Shown here: piece after piece, positions 35,763 to 44,112 of the stretch
How the letters are laid out: each line of letters starts with the position of its first letter
Position numbering within the stretch: the first letter of the stretch is position 1
Assembly: GCA_947258715.1 (NCBI GenBank)
Contig: CAMYJH010000022.1
Location: forward strand, 96,181-160,180
Length of the DNA: 64,000 nt
Reading direction: 5' to 3'
Origin: an uncultured Gammaproteobacteria bacterium
Lineage (GTDB): Bacteria; Pseudomonadota; Gammaproteobacteria; HK1
Notes under the pieces: model-generated
What the model was told of the DNA's origin: nothing
Seen by the model: only the letters and a program-made list of their open reading frames with translations
Database searches by the model: none
Made by a program: the position numbers and the translations under genes

Positions 35763-37232
35763 ATGTTAGAACGCGCTTTATCTCACAGATGTTTACTGCT
35801 GGTCCTGGCCTTGGCGGTCGCCGGGGTGGCGGCTTGCTCCCAGACCGAGGTACGAGAGCAGCCCAATGCAGGCGGCTCGGAGACGGCGCATGTGGCAGCG
35901 TCTGGCGTACCCGACACCGCATCGGCGACCGCGGTTGCCGGCCACGCTACGTCAACGGACAGCGCGTCGGACGCGGATCTATCCCCGGAACCATTCGGAA
36001 AATCGAATTGGTCCGGCGATCTCGATATGGTGTACGCATCCGCCATGCGGTTTGCCGGATCCGGCTTCGATCAGGCGGTGATCGAGCAACAAAGCGTCTC
36101 GGACGAAGATGACTCGGCGCGCGCCCAGCTCGAGTACGACGTCCGGCAACGGAATCCTGAACTTGGGCTGGACGCCTCATCGAACCGTAACGGGATCGGC
36201 GACGGCGAAAAACCTCTTCGACTGGCGGCGAAAACGACCGACGGTGCCGGGGCGCCCGAGAGCGCGCAATGCGCCGAGTTCGCAAAAGACGTCGACGCGG
36301 ATTTGGGTGAAGTTTTGAGGGCAGGCTGCAAGCCGACCCTGGCGCAGATGTCGGCGCTGATGGACAACCCGCTGGGCAACGTGGCGATGCTGTTCACTCA
36401 GTTCGACCTCTACCGAATGGAGAACCCCGTCAACGGCAAGACGGCCAACAAGGGTAACTACATGGGCATCGCCCAGTTCCCCAAGGCGGTGAACGAAGAC
36501 TGGAACCTCATCAACCGCGTCATCTGGAACGTCCCGAGCATGCCGCTGGACCAGGACAAGATTGACAGGGCTGCGGACCGGGCCAGACGGGAAGTGGGAT
36601 CGGGTCCGGGAGGCGGTGTTCTTCCGCCGGAGGGGGGCCTGGCTCCCATCGACCTCTTCGACGGGCGCACCACGGGCTTCGGAGACATGTACTACGTGGG
36701 TTTGTTCGCGCCCAAAAAGGGAATCGATATGGGCAACGGCAAGTTTCTCTGGGGCGCCGGGTTCGATTTGGGTATCCCTACCGCGACTGAAGACATTCTG
36801 GGCACCGGCAAGTGGACCGCGGGCCCGTCCGCCCTGGGCGTTTACATGGGGCCTAAGTGGAAGGTCGGCGCCCTGGTTACCCAGTACTGGGATTTCGCCG
36901 GCGACGACGACCGCGACGACGTCAACCTGACCAATCTCCAGTACTTCGTCTACTACAGCATCAACGACACGACCTCCATCGGCGCCTCTCCGAACATCAT
37001 CGCCAACTGGGAGCAAAACAGCGACAACGCCTTCACGGTTCCCATCGGCATCGGCATCAGCAAGACTTTCCAGTTTGGTAAGGTGCCGGTGCGCTTCGGC
37101 GTCGAGTATCACTACTCCATAGTGCAGCCCGATGACGCGGTCGGCACGGAGTGGGATCTCCGCTTTTACATCATCCCCGCGGCGCCCTCGGCGCTGTTCG
37201 AGTGGATGACCAAGCCCTTGTTCGGGGGCTGA
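35763..37232 (+). CDS. outer-membrane lipoprotein, beta-barrel-like
   Basis: The 489-residue protein has a lipoprotein signal with lipobox VAAC (Cys25), an acidic low-complexity spacer (about 26-130), and a C-terminal half rich in alternating aromatic/polar strands (GNYMGIAQFPK, FGDMYYVGLFAPKKG, VGALVTQYWDFAG, VRFGVEYHYSIV) that looks like an outer-membrane beta-barrel. It does not end in aromatic Phe/Trp but in LFGG. It is first in the sigma-54 operon with two MBL hydrolases, so it may be the uptake or efflux pore for their substrate. The family is not recognised. Confidence 0.75.
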   Translation: MLERALSHRCLLLVLALAVAGVAACSQTEVREQPNAGGSETAHVAASGVPDTASATAVAGHATSTDSASDADLSPEPFGKSNWSGDLDMVYASAMRFAGSGFDQAVIEQQSVSDEDDSARAQLEYDVRQRNPELGLDASSNRNGIGDGEKPLRLAAKTTDGAGAPESAQCAEFAKDVDADLGEVLRAGCKPTLAQMSALMDNPLGNVAMLFTQFDLYRMENPVNGKTANKGNYMGIAQFPKAVNEDWNLINRVIWNVPSMPLDQDKIDRAADRARREVGSGPGGGVLPPEGGLAPIDLFDGRTTGFGDMYYVGLFAPKKGIDMGNGKFLWGAGFDLGIPTATEDILGTGKWTAGPSALGVYMGPKWKVGALVTQYWDFAGDDDRDDVNLTNLQYFVYYSINDTTSIGASPNIIANWEQNSDNAFTVPIGIGISKTFQFGKVPVRFGVEYHYSIVQPDDAVGTEWDLRFYIIPAAPSALFEWMTKPLFGG

Positions 37233-37338
37233 CGGGCGAGCGCGCTATACGTCGGGCGCGATGCGGTTGAGCTGCCTGTGGCGACCGTCCCTAGGCAAGA
37301 CCGGTTATTTAAGACCGGTTACTTTCAAGGAGTAAACC

Positions 37339-38625
37339 ATGCGATTTCAGACCTCGAAGATCCAGCACGGATTTCGGAGCGCCGTCGCCGCCGCGAGCCT
37401 GATGCTCGCCGGGGCGATGAGTCTTGGCAGTCTCCCGAATACAGCCCACGCTGCTGGCGGAATGGTGGCCGACCCCGCGGGCGTCGCCCCCGACCGCTAT
37501 GTGTATTACCCCGGCACCGAGGCGCTGGCCAAGGACGAAGTGCGCGTCATCGCCTGTGGTACCGGTATGCCGGACGCACGTCGCGCACAGGCGTCGGCCT
37601 GTTTCCTGTTTGAGTTTGGCAATGGCGAGAAAATGATCTTCGATCTCGGCACCGGGTCGATGCGCAACATCAATGCGCTGATGATACCCGCTGAGTACCT
37701 GACCAAGATTTTCATCAGCCACCTGCACACCGACCACTGGGGCGACCTCGCTTCGCTGTGGGCCGGCGGCTGGACCTCGGGCCGGCCGGTGCCGCTGAAA
37801 GTCTGGGGGCCGAGCGGCATGACGCCGGATATGGGCACCAAATATGCCGTTGAGCATTTCCTGAAAGCCTACAACTGGGATTACCAGACCCGCGCCTTCA
37901 AGATCTCGCCGGTTCCGGGCAGCATCGAGGTGGAGGAATTCGACTACAAGGCCGTCAACAAGATTATTTACGACACGAACGGGATCCGGATACGCTCGAT
38001 TCCCGCGATTCATGCCGGCGACGGGCCGGTCAGCTTCATCATCGAGTATGCAGGACTAAAACTGGTCTTCGGGGGTGATACGTCGCCGAACAAGTGGTTC
38101 GTCGAGCACGCGAAGAACTCCGACTTTGTCGTCCACGAGGCGTTCGGTACCCCCGAGTTTTTCGTGAAAGATTATAATCAGCCGCCGCAGCTTGCCTGGC
38201 GGGCGTGCTGCGAGTTCCACACTTCGGGCCCGGCCTTTGGCAAGATCATGAGCGAGATCAAGCCGCGTCACGCCGTCGCCTATCACTCGATGGAAGAAGC
38301 GATCCCGGGCGTGCGTGCTGGGATCCGTGAAACCTACGAAGGGCCGCTTTCCATGGCGGTCGATAACATGGTCTGGAACATCACCAAGGACCAAGTTGTC
38401 GAGCGCATGACCGTCTCACCGGATCGTGCCTCCGGCGTACCGGGACCGACCCGCCAGCCGCCGCCGGAGAGAGGACGCCCCAGCCCCATGAGCAATTTCA
38501 TTAAGGGTGGTGAATGGGGACCGGCCTTCAATGCACAAAGCGAGATGCTCGATGAGCATGCGAAGAAGTACAGCCTACAGGATCAAGATTGGCGCAAGCA
38601 GAAGCCCTGGTATCAGAGCCAGTGA
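37339..38625 (+). CDS. exported MBL-fold metallo-hydrolase (copy 1)
   Basis: The 428-residue protein has a signal peptide ending AHAAGG and the MBL motif HLHTDHWGD (His128, His130, Asp132, His133). GGDTSPN supplies the later Asp and VAYHSM the last His. The fold binds two metals and hydrolyses esters or lactones; RefSeq-type annotation of close relatives uses the GntH (guanitoxin cluster) name, but nothing else from that pathway is here. It has a C-terminal extension of about 90 residues rich in Pro. AAGGAG precedes the ATG. It is about 39% identical by eye to copy 2 downstream. Confidence 0.88.
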   Translation: MRFQTSKIQHGFRSAVAAASLMLAGAMSLGSLPNTAHAAGGMVADPAGVAPDRYVYYPGTEALAKDEVRVIACGTGMPDARRAQASACFLFEFGNGEKMIFDLGTGSMRNINALMIPAEYLTKIFISHLHTDHWGDLASLWAGGWTSGRPVPLKVWGPSGMTPDMGTKYAVEHFLKAYNWDYQTRAFKISPVPGSIEVEEFDYKAVNKIIYDTNGIRIRSIPAIHAGDGPVSFIIEYAGLKLVFGGDTSPNKWFVEHAKNSDFVVHEAFGTPEFFVKDYNQPPQLAWRACCEFHTSGPAFGKIMSEIKPRHAVAYHSMEEAIPGVRAGIRETYEGPLSMAVDNMVWNITKDQVVERMTVSPDRASGVPGPTRQPPPERGRPSPMSNFIKGGEWGPAFNAQSEMLDEHAKKYSLQDQDWRKQKPWYQSQ

Positions 38626-38734
38626 GACGGATAACTATGGGGCCGGGCGTTGTCCGGCGTTACCAGCCCTAGTTGTGGAGGCCCCATCGCTCATCTTGAC
38701 TTGATTCTCGCTAATCATAAATGAGGCAATAATT

Positions 38735-39898
38735 ATGCTTAGCTCATTACGAACCCCTTCGATATTCTCTCTCGGCCTCGTAATCACGGCGCTTGCCTTC
38801 GTATCTGGCGGTTCGACCGTCGTTCAGACAGCTGTGGCCCAGCAATCAGCGCCGCAAAAACGTCCCGCCGCCTGGTATCCGCGCACGGAGAAACTCGGGC
38901 CGGACGAGATGTTCGTCGTCGCGCTCGGCACCGGGATGCCGACGCCCATCACCCGTGCCCAGAAGTCCACGGCCTGGTACGTGGAGCTGGGCAACGGTGA
39001 CATCTTCCTCTTCGACGTCGGTAGCGGCTCCATGGAGAATCTGTTCGCCCTGCGCCCGGAATTCCACCGCGTCGACAAGATCTTCGCCAGCCACCTGCAC
39101 ACCGACCACGTCGGCGACGCCGCAGCGCTGTGGGTCGGCGGCTGGCTGAGCGGGCGCTACACGCCACTGCATATCTACGGACCGTCAGGCTCCAAGCCTG
39201 AGTTGGGGACCGCCGCTTTCGTGGAGGGGCTGAAAAAGACTTATGCCTGGGATATCTCCGGTCGCTCGGGCATCCTCCCCGATGCCGGGGGCGGACTTAT
39301 TGCGCATGAGTTCGACTACAAGCAGGACGGCGGGGTGGTTTACGAAAGGAACGGGGTCAAGATCACCTCTTTTCCGGCCGTGCACGTTCTCGACGGCGCG
39401 GTCAGCTATCGCCTCGACTGGAACGGACTGAGCTTCGTTTTCGGTGGCGACTCGGCACCCAACAAGTGGTTCATTGAGCGTGCCAAGGGCGCCGATTTCG
39501 TCATTCACGAATTGTTCTACACACCCAAGGGGCTGGAGCAGGCCCTGGGCTTCCCGCCGCGTCAGGCGGTAATCGTCTCGTCTTATATCCACACGCCACC
39601 GAGCGGTTTCGGCAAGATCATGGCTGAAGTGAAACCTCGCCTGGCAGTGGGTTATCACACGATTCGACAGCCCGAACTGGATCTGATGATGATCGAGGAG
39701 GTCCGCAAGGTCTACGACGGGCCGCTGGTGATCGCAAGCATTCTCCAGCGCGAAGTGGTGAGCGCGGACCGCGTCCAGGCGCCGCCAACAACGATGGAAT
39801 ACAAGAAGGCCAAGCGCAGCGGCCAGGCTAGCTATTCCAAGTACATCAACGACGGCAAGTGGAAGGGTTACACGCCGCCCCCCCTTCCGGAGCGATAG
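38735..39898 (+). CDS. exported MBL-fold metallo-hydrolase (copy 2)
   Basis: This 387-residue paralogue of the upstream gene has a signal peptide (SLGLVITALAFVSGG to AVAQQ) and motifs HLHTDHVGD (120-127) and GGDSAPN. VGYHTI supplies the last His. It keeps all metal ligands. It lacks most of the Pro-rich C-terminal extension of copy 1 and ends in the basic YTPPPLPER. The 109-base gap allows co-transcription from the sigma-54 promoter. The periplasmic substrate is unknown. Confidence 0.88.
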   Translation: MLSSLRTPSIFSLGLVITALAFVSGGSTVVQTAVAQQSAPQKRPAAWYPRTEKLGPDEMFVVALGTGMPTPITRAQKSTAWYVELGNGDIFLFDVGSGSMENLFALRPEFHRVDKIFASHLHTDHVGDAAALWVGGWLSGRYTPLHIYGPSGSKPELGTAAFVEGLKKTYAWDISGRSGILPDAGGGLIAHEFDYKQDGGVVYERNGVKITSFPAVHVLDGAVSYRLDWNGLSFVFGGDSAPNKWFIERAKGADFVIHELFYTPKGLEQALGFPPRQAVIVSSYIHTPPSGFGKIMAEVKPRLAVGYHTIRQPELDLMMIEEVRKVYDGPLVIASILQREVVSADRVQAPPTTMEYKKAKRSGQASYSKYINDGKWKGYTPPPLPER

Positions 39899-39904
39899 GT
39901 TTCA

Positions 39905-40024
39905 TTGACGAGAGCGTTAAACCGTGGCGAGCAAATTGAAGTGACCGAGTTCGAGTACAACTGGGTGAATCAGGTCATTTACCAGGAGAACGGCGTCACT
40001 ATCCGTTCGATCCGGCTCGCATAG
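39905..40024 (+). pseudogene. remnant of a third MBL-fold gene
   Basis: The frame TRALNRGEQIEVTEFEYN then VNQVIYQENGVTIRSI aligns with copy 1 residues QTRAF to IRIRSI, specifically its IEVEEFDY and VNKIIYDTNGIRIRSI segments. Only this central piece of about 38 codons remains, ending at a stop after RLA. It lies 7 bases after copy 2, so it is the decayed tail of an original three-gene tandem array. Confidence 0.7.
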
Positions 40025-40043
40025 ATTTTTAATTCTATTAGTC

Positions 40044-40154
40044 ATGTCTTTGACCTTGAGCGTTTCAGCCCTAGCGGCCGAAAACATCGTCGAGTCTATC
40101 GCCAAGGGATGCCAGAAGGGAAAAAGGAGTCGTAGTCACTGCTGTCCCACTTAA
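40044..40154 (+). pseudogene. truncated exported protein, cysteine-rich-repeat type
   Basis: The start MSLTLSVSALAAENIVESIAK has a signal-like hydrophobic stretch, then ENIVESIAKGCQK, similar to the mature N-terminus of cysteine-rich-repeat (PF00839-like) periplasmic proteins. The frame breaks into KRSRSH and runs into the left end of the MITE-like element at 40141, which supplies the stop. I infer that insertion or deletion removed the remainder. Confidence 0.45.
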
Positions 40155-40389
40155 GCGGTTTGGAAAGTCGCGGAAACGCTACATGTATCGGTTAAAAGTG
40201 TCGGCAGCTGTCCTCGAGACATGGAAATAGCGGACCAAGTGTTCAGATCTGCAAACCACAATATGTAGATTGAACATTTTGAAATCCTGGCAAAAAATCC
40301 CTGATTTCAAGCGTAATTTTCCTTGCAGAGGAACCAGCGAAGGCGGTCAATTTCCAGGTTCCAGTCCCGCGTGACGTAAGTGGGACAGC
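40141..40389. mobile_element. MITE-like element with 13-bp inverted ends
   Basis: GCTGTCCCACTTA (40141-40153) and TAAGTGGGACAGC (40377-40389) are perfect inverted repeats bounding 249 bases without a coding frame. It cuts into the truncated gene at 40044. Size, perfect ends and no ORF fit a miniature inverted-repeat element mobilised by an unseen transposase. I see no target-site duplication. Confidence 0.55.
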
Positions 40390-40396
40390 CGTGGGC

Positions 40397-40468
40397 CAAG
40401 TCTGTTCATTGTTCATCACACATCCAATGAACTGGCAGATGATTCTCAATGAATAATGAACAGACTTG
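40397..40468. repeat. 14-bp inverted repeat upstream of the TA pair
   Basis: CAAGTCTGTTCATT (40397-40410) pairs with AATGAACAGACTTG (40455-40468) across 44 bases. It lies directly right of the MITE-like element. It could be a terminator, an insertion scar or a second operator. Confidence 0.45.
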
Positions 40469-40512
40469 ACCACTTCCTCTCGCTCCTTCGGATTGCCTGT
40501 AGCTGGAAAGGC

Positions 40513-40532
40513 AGTATATACCGGTATATACT
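40513..40532. promoter_or_regulatory. 20-bp perfect palindrome, likely TA operator
   Basis: AGTATATACCGGTATATACT reads the same on both strands and ends 6 bases before the ATG of the nucleotidyltransferase gene. TATATA-rich arms could overlap the -10 box. CopG-type antitoxins bind such palindromes to repress their own operon, so this is the expected operator. The tight spacing leaves no room for a normal ribosome-binding site. Confidence 0.7.
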
Positions 40533-40538
40533 TTCTCG

Positions 40539-41000
40539 ATGTTTCTGCAGGACGTTGTCGAATCGCTTGGCCGGTACCGGGTGAAGTATGCGCTGGTGGG
40601 GGGCTATGCCGTGGCCCTGCACGGCGCCATTCGTGGCACCATCGACGTGGATATCGTCGTAGCCCTGACGCGCATCTCCCTGGAGCGGGCGGAACAGGCG
40701 TTGAATGACATCGGACTGCAATCCCGCCTGCCCATCAACGCCCGGGACGTGTATTCCTTTCGAAAAGAGTACATACGGAAGCGCAATTTGACGGCCTGGT
40801 CTTTTGTGAATCCCGCGGACCCGCTTCAAGTCGTTGACATTCTTATTACCGAAGATGCGAATACCATCAAAACGGTGACCAAGAAGGTTTTCGGTATCAA
40901 TATCAAGGTAGCGGCGATTCCCGACCTGATTGCCATCAAGAAGAAGGCGGGACGAGCGCAGGACCTGGAAGACATTGCGGCGCTGGAGAAACTGCAATGA
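40539..41000 (+). CDS. nucleotidyltransferase-family toxin (AbiEii/MNT-like)
   Basis: The 153-residue protein has the minimal nucleotidyltransferase pattern: ALVGGYAVALHGAIRGTIDVD, with GG at 21-22 and metal-ligand Asp36 and Asp38. PLQVVDILI then supplies the third acidic residue. Such proteins are toxins that modify tRNA or other targets in TA pairs. Its stop overlaps the next start (ATGA at 40997). The missing ribosome-binding site suggests low or leaderless translation. It could also be a non-toxic transferase. Confidence 0.78.
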   Translation: MFLQDVVESLGRYRVKYALVGGYAVALHGAIRGTIDVDIVVALTRISLERAEQALNDIGLQSRLPINARDVYSFRKEYIRKRNLTAWSFVNPADPLQVVDILITEDANTIKTVTKKVFGINIKVAAIPDLIAIKKKAGRAQDLEDIAALEKLQ

Positions 41001-41263
41001 AAGCCGTGCAACGTTTTACTGACGAGTACCTGGCGCAGTGCAAAGATGCGGATCCCGACGCCATCGTGGAATTCCTGGAGAGCTTTCGCCTGATTCATCA
41101 GCCGGCAAGCCGATCCAAACTCATCAGCATGAAAGTTCCCGAGCCACTGCTGACAACTTTTCGTCGCAAGTGTGAAATCGAGGGGGTCAAATATCAGACC
41201 CAGATAAAGAGGCTCATGGAGGAGTGGCTGGTGGGACGGATATCGGATTGCGATCAGTCGTGA
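40997..41263 (+). CDS. CopG/ribbon-helix-helix-type antitoxin
   Basis: The 88-residue protein ends in a ribbon-helix-helix-like stretch: LISMKVPEPLLTTFRRKCE, then YQTQIKRLMEEWL, as in BrnA/CopG DNA-binding antitoxins. Here the DNA-binding part lies in the C-terminal half, which leaves the N-terminal 40 residues to bind the toxin. It overlaps the toxin gene by 4 bases. It should repress at the palindrome 40513-40532. Confidence 0.75.
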   Translation: MKAVQRFTDEYLAQCKDADPDAIVEFLESFRLIHQPASRSKLISMKVPEPLLTTFRRKCEIEGVKYQTQIKRLMEEWLVGRISDCDQS

Positions 41264-41271
41264 GGGAATGG

Positions 41272-43083
41272 ATGCGAGAGTTTCCGCTTGTCGGCCTTTT
41301 TGTGGCGGTATTTGCGAGTCCGGCCGTTCACGCCGACTGGATCAACCTGACCGGGGCCGAAACCGCGCCCAACATCGCCGAAATCTACGTGCTGGACGAT
41401 CAGGTCAAGGTCGTGCTCGAGATTTACATTGGCGATCTCGAGGCCTTCGCCGATCTGGTGCCGGACGGATTGTTGCGCGATTCCAGCAGGCGCCTGCCTG
41501 TGGAAAAGCGCCTGAGGCGGTTTTCGCGACAGACCTTCCAGGTCGTCACACCGAACGGGGAGAGACTCGACGCGGAGCTCCGGCTTGCCGAGCCGCGATT
41601 ACGCACCGATCGCAAGTCGCCGTTCGCCGGCATGATCAACCCGATTACGCGGCAACGGGTGCCGGAAGCGCCAGCGGACAAGCGGGTGCTTTATGCGGAG
41701 CTGATTTACCCGTTTGAAGGAAAGCCCCAGTCGTTGACATTCATCCCCCCCTTGGATGAGGAAGGCCGCGCGCGCGTGACTGTTGGTTTCATCGCCTACC
41801 ACAAGGCGGTGCCGATCATCGACTTTCGCTACCTCGGGGCGCCGGCCAGGCTGAATCTGGACTGGGCGGACCCGTGGTACTCGAAGTTCGACAATCCGAA
41901 TCTAAAACGCCACCACAAATCGGCGCTGATGTCGTTTCTATATGTCGAACCTTACGAAGTGCGCCACGAGCTTCTCGTCCGGGTAAAGGATATGACCGAG
42001 TGGATGGAGCTGGGCCTGCGCGGCAATCGTTTCATCGAAATCGACGAGCTGGAACCGCTCAAGCAGCGTATCGGCAAGTTTTTGTTGATCAAGAACCCGG
42101 TGCGGGTGGATGGACAAGCGCTGGAACCCGTTCTCGATCGCACCGACTTCGTCAAGGTGAGCCTCACCGGCATCCAGCTCATAGAACGACCAGAACGTCT
42201 CGAGATCTCTACGGCCATCATCGGTGTCATTCTCGCCTATCTGACCCCCGGCATGCCGAAGGAGGTGACGGTGGACTGGGAGCTGTTCACGGACCAGGTG
42301 CAGCAGGTTCCGGCCACGGCCACGGATCCGGCGGGTCCGATGCCCACCTTCCTCACTCCGGACAGCAACGTTCATACTTGGACGAATTTTCTCAAAAGCC
42401 ACGTCACGCCCCGGGTGGAGCAGGTTGCCGTGGACGAGTCCGTGGCGAGCCTGCGGATCCCGCTGGGTAGCGCCATGGCGGCGCTGGCATTCGTGGCGGT
42501 GATGCTCTGGATGTGGAGCCGTAACAAGAGACGCCAGTCCGTGCGCCTCCAGGCGCTGCTTGCGGTGGCGGCGATCGCGATCGGCGTAATGATGGCGCCT
42601 TATTATCGGGTGGCGGTTGCGCGACCCGCCGCGCTGGCGCCGGTGCTTTCGGACGAGGAGGCCAAGGCGGTGCTCGAGGCGGTGCTCAAAAACGTCTACC
42701 GCGCCTTCGACTTTCGCGACGAAGCGGTGGTGTATGACAAGTTGGCCCTCACCGTGAGCGGTGATCTGCTCGCCGACGTCTACCTGCAGAGCCGCCGCTC
42801 GATGCTCATCAAGCGTGCCGGAGGCGCCCAGGCTAAAGTGCGGGAGGTCTCGGTACAGGCGGCGACGGCGCGTAAGCTCGACGACCGCGCATTCGGCCAT
42901 AGCGTCAAGGCAACGTGGACCGCGCTCGGCAGCGTAGGCCATTGGGGTCACGTGCACGTGCGCAAGAATCAATATGAGGCCGTGGTCACGCTCGAGGCGG
43001 TGGACGGCAGCTGGAAAATTACCGGGCTGGATCTGCTCGAGGAGCAGCGTGTTGATGCGTACGCGCAAACGGCGAGTAAGTAA
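41272..43083 (+). CDS. large exported membrane-anchored protein of unknown function
   Basis: The 603-residue protein has a signal peptide (FPLVGLFVAVFASPAVHA), a soluble part of about 370 residues, two adjacent membrane helices (about 400-420 and 427-446), and a C-terminal soluble domain of about 150 residues (NVYRAFDFRDEAVVYDKLAL to GLDLLEEQ). I do not recognise a domain. AGGGA lies 4 bases before the ATG at 41272; a GTG at 41260, overlapping the antitoxin stop, is an alternative. It heads the operon containing an ABC transporter and ZnuA-like protein, so it may act in metal handling. Confidence 0.65.
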   Translation: MREFPLVGLFVAVFASPAVHADWINLTGAETAPNIAEIYVLDDQVKVVLEIYIGDLEAFADLVPDGLLRDSSRRLPVEKRLRRFSRQTFQVVTPNGERLDAELRLAEPRLRTDRKSPFAGMINPITRQRVPEAPADKRVLYAELIYPFEGKPQSLTFIPPLDEEGRARVTVGFIAYHKAVPIIDFRYLGAPARLNLDWADPWYSKFDNPNLKRHHKSALMSFLYVEPYEVRHELLVRVKDMTEWMELGLRGNRFIEIDELEPLKQRIGKFLLIKNPVRVDGQALEPVLDRTDFVKVSLTGIQLIERPERLEISTAIIGVILAYLTPGMPKEVTVDWELFTDQVQQVPATATDPAGPMPTFLTPDSNVHTWTNFLKSHVTPRVEQVAVDESVASLRIPLGSAMAALAFVAVMLWMWSRNKRRQSVRLQALLAVAAIAIGVMMAPYYRVAVARPAALAPVLSDEEAKAVLEAVLKNVYRAFDFRDEAVVYDKLALTVSGDLLADVYLQSRRSMLIKRAGGAQAKVREVSVQAATARKLDDRAFGHSVKATWTALGSVGHWGHVHVRKNQYEAVVTLEAVDGSWKITGLDLLEEQRVDAYAQTASK

Positions 43084-43146
43084 TTCTAGAAACTATTGTC
43101 TCGAGAACAGTGGAAGGAGACGCTCGTGAACCTCCGGGAACACGAA

Positions 43147-43171
43147 AGTAGGAGCGTCTCAGCCGACGAGA
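43147..43171. repeat. REP-like element
   Basis: GTAGGAGCG-TCTCAG-CCGACGAG resembles the extragenic palindrome at 7078-7100 in its left arm. It lies in the gap between the large exported protein and the DUF2092 gene. Confidence 0.4.
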
Positions 43172-43174
43172 AAT

Positions 43175-43223
43175 TAGCAGGATGGTGAAAAAGCGCATCC
43201 ATGCTCTTTTTGACCATCCTGTT
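43175..43223. terminator. hairpin of 19-bp arms
   Basis: TAGCAGGATGGTGAAAAAG (43175-43193) pairs with CTTTTTGACCATCCTGTTA (43205-43223) at 17 of 19 positions, with an 11-nt loop. It may stop transcripts from the large exported protein or be a dispersed element copy. Confidence 0.6.
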
Positions 43224-43265
43224 AGACGGCCCGTATAACTTAGCGTCTGTACTGAGGAACACGAT

Positions 43266-44102
43266 ATGAAAAAACTAACATTATTGCGATTGCTGGCCGG
43301 GCTTCCCGCCTGTCTTGCGCTTGTTGCCGCACTCAGCGCGCAGCAAGCTGGCCTCTCCCTGAGGCGCCTCATTTCCATAGGGCTGACTGTAGCTGCAACA
43401 ATCGCGGCGGGCGAATTGACTGCTGGCTTGGCTGCTCAGGAGGTGGACGCAAAAGCGCTGCTCGAGCGCATGAATGCTGAAATTGCGGGGCTCGATGGTT
43501 TCATCGTGCACGGCGATGCGTATATTGATGCGCGCCTCGCGGCCGGGCAGATCATAGAGCACGCTTCGCAAGTGACCCTACGGCTTCGCAGACAGCCCGG
43601 GTCGGTTCGCATAACAAATCGTGATACCGAAAACACCAAGGAGATTTACTTCGACGACGGTTTGTTAACCGTCTACAGCACGAAAGATAATTTCTATGCT
43701 CAGAGGAACATTCCCAAAGGCGTGGAATCCATGCTGGATTTTGCCGTCAATGAAGCTGAAATCGAAGCTCCTTTGCTGGACTTCGTGTCGGAAAATGTCG
43801 CCGACAACTTTTTGCAAGATGCCGACGAAATACATCATCTGGGCACAAGCCTGATTCGGGACGAGGTTTTCGACCATATTGGAATTCGTTCACAAGAGGT
43901 GGACGTGCAGATATGGGTCGCCTCGAGTGGCCGGCCGTTGCCGGGTAAGCTCGTCATAACGTCGAAATGGGAGGGCGGATCGCCGAGATTTGTCGCCTTT
44001 TTCAAATGGGACATTGACCCCGCTTTTTCGCCTGACTTATTCAGGTTTGATCCGCCGCAAGGCGCGGTCGCGGTCGAGTTCCTACTTGATCTGCAGCAGT
44101 AA
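43266..44102 (+). CDS. DUF2092-type exported protein
   Basis: The 278-residue protein has two N-terminal hydrophobic stretches (about 5-25 and 35-58) and a periplasmic domain of DUF2092 type: VTLRLRRQPGSVRITN, IYFDDGLLTVYS, and PLLDFVSENVADNF. The family resembles LolA/RseB-like lipoprotein-binding folds. The function is unknown. It is followed by an AAGGAG site and the Arg-repeat protein, a pairing I believe is recurrent. It sits inside an ABC operon, possibly as an insertion. Confidence 0.7.
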   Translation: MKKLTLLRLLAGLPACLALVAALSAQQAGLSLRRLISIGLTVAATIAAGELTAGLAAQEVDAKALLERMNAEIAGLDGFIVHGDAYIDARLAAGQIIEHASQVTLRLRRQPGSVRITNRDTENTKEIYFDDGLLTVYSTKDNFYAQRNIPKGVESMLDFAVNEAEIEAPLLDFVSENVADNFLQDADEIHHLGTSLIRDEVFDHIGIRSQEVDVQIWVASSGRPLPGKLVITSKWEGGSPRFVAFFKWDIDPAFSPDLFRFDPPQGAVAVEFLLDLQQ

Positions 44103-44112
44103 GGAGCCACAC

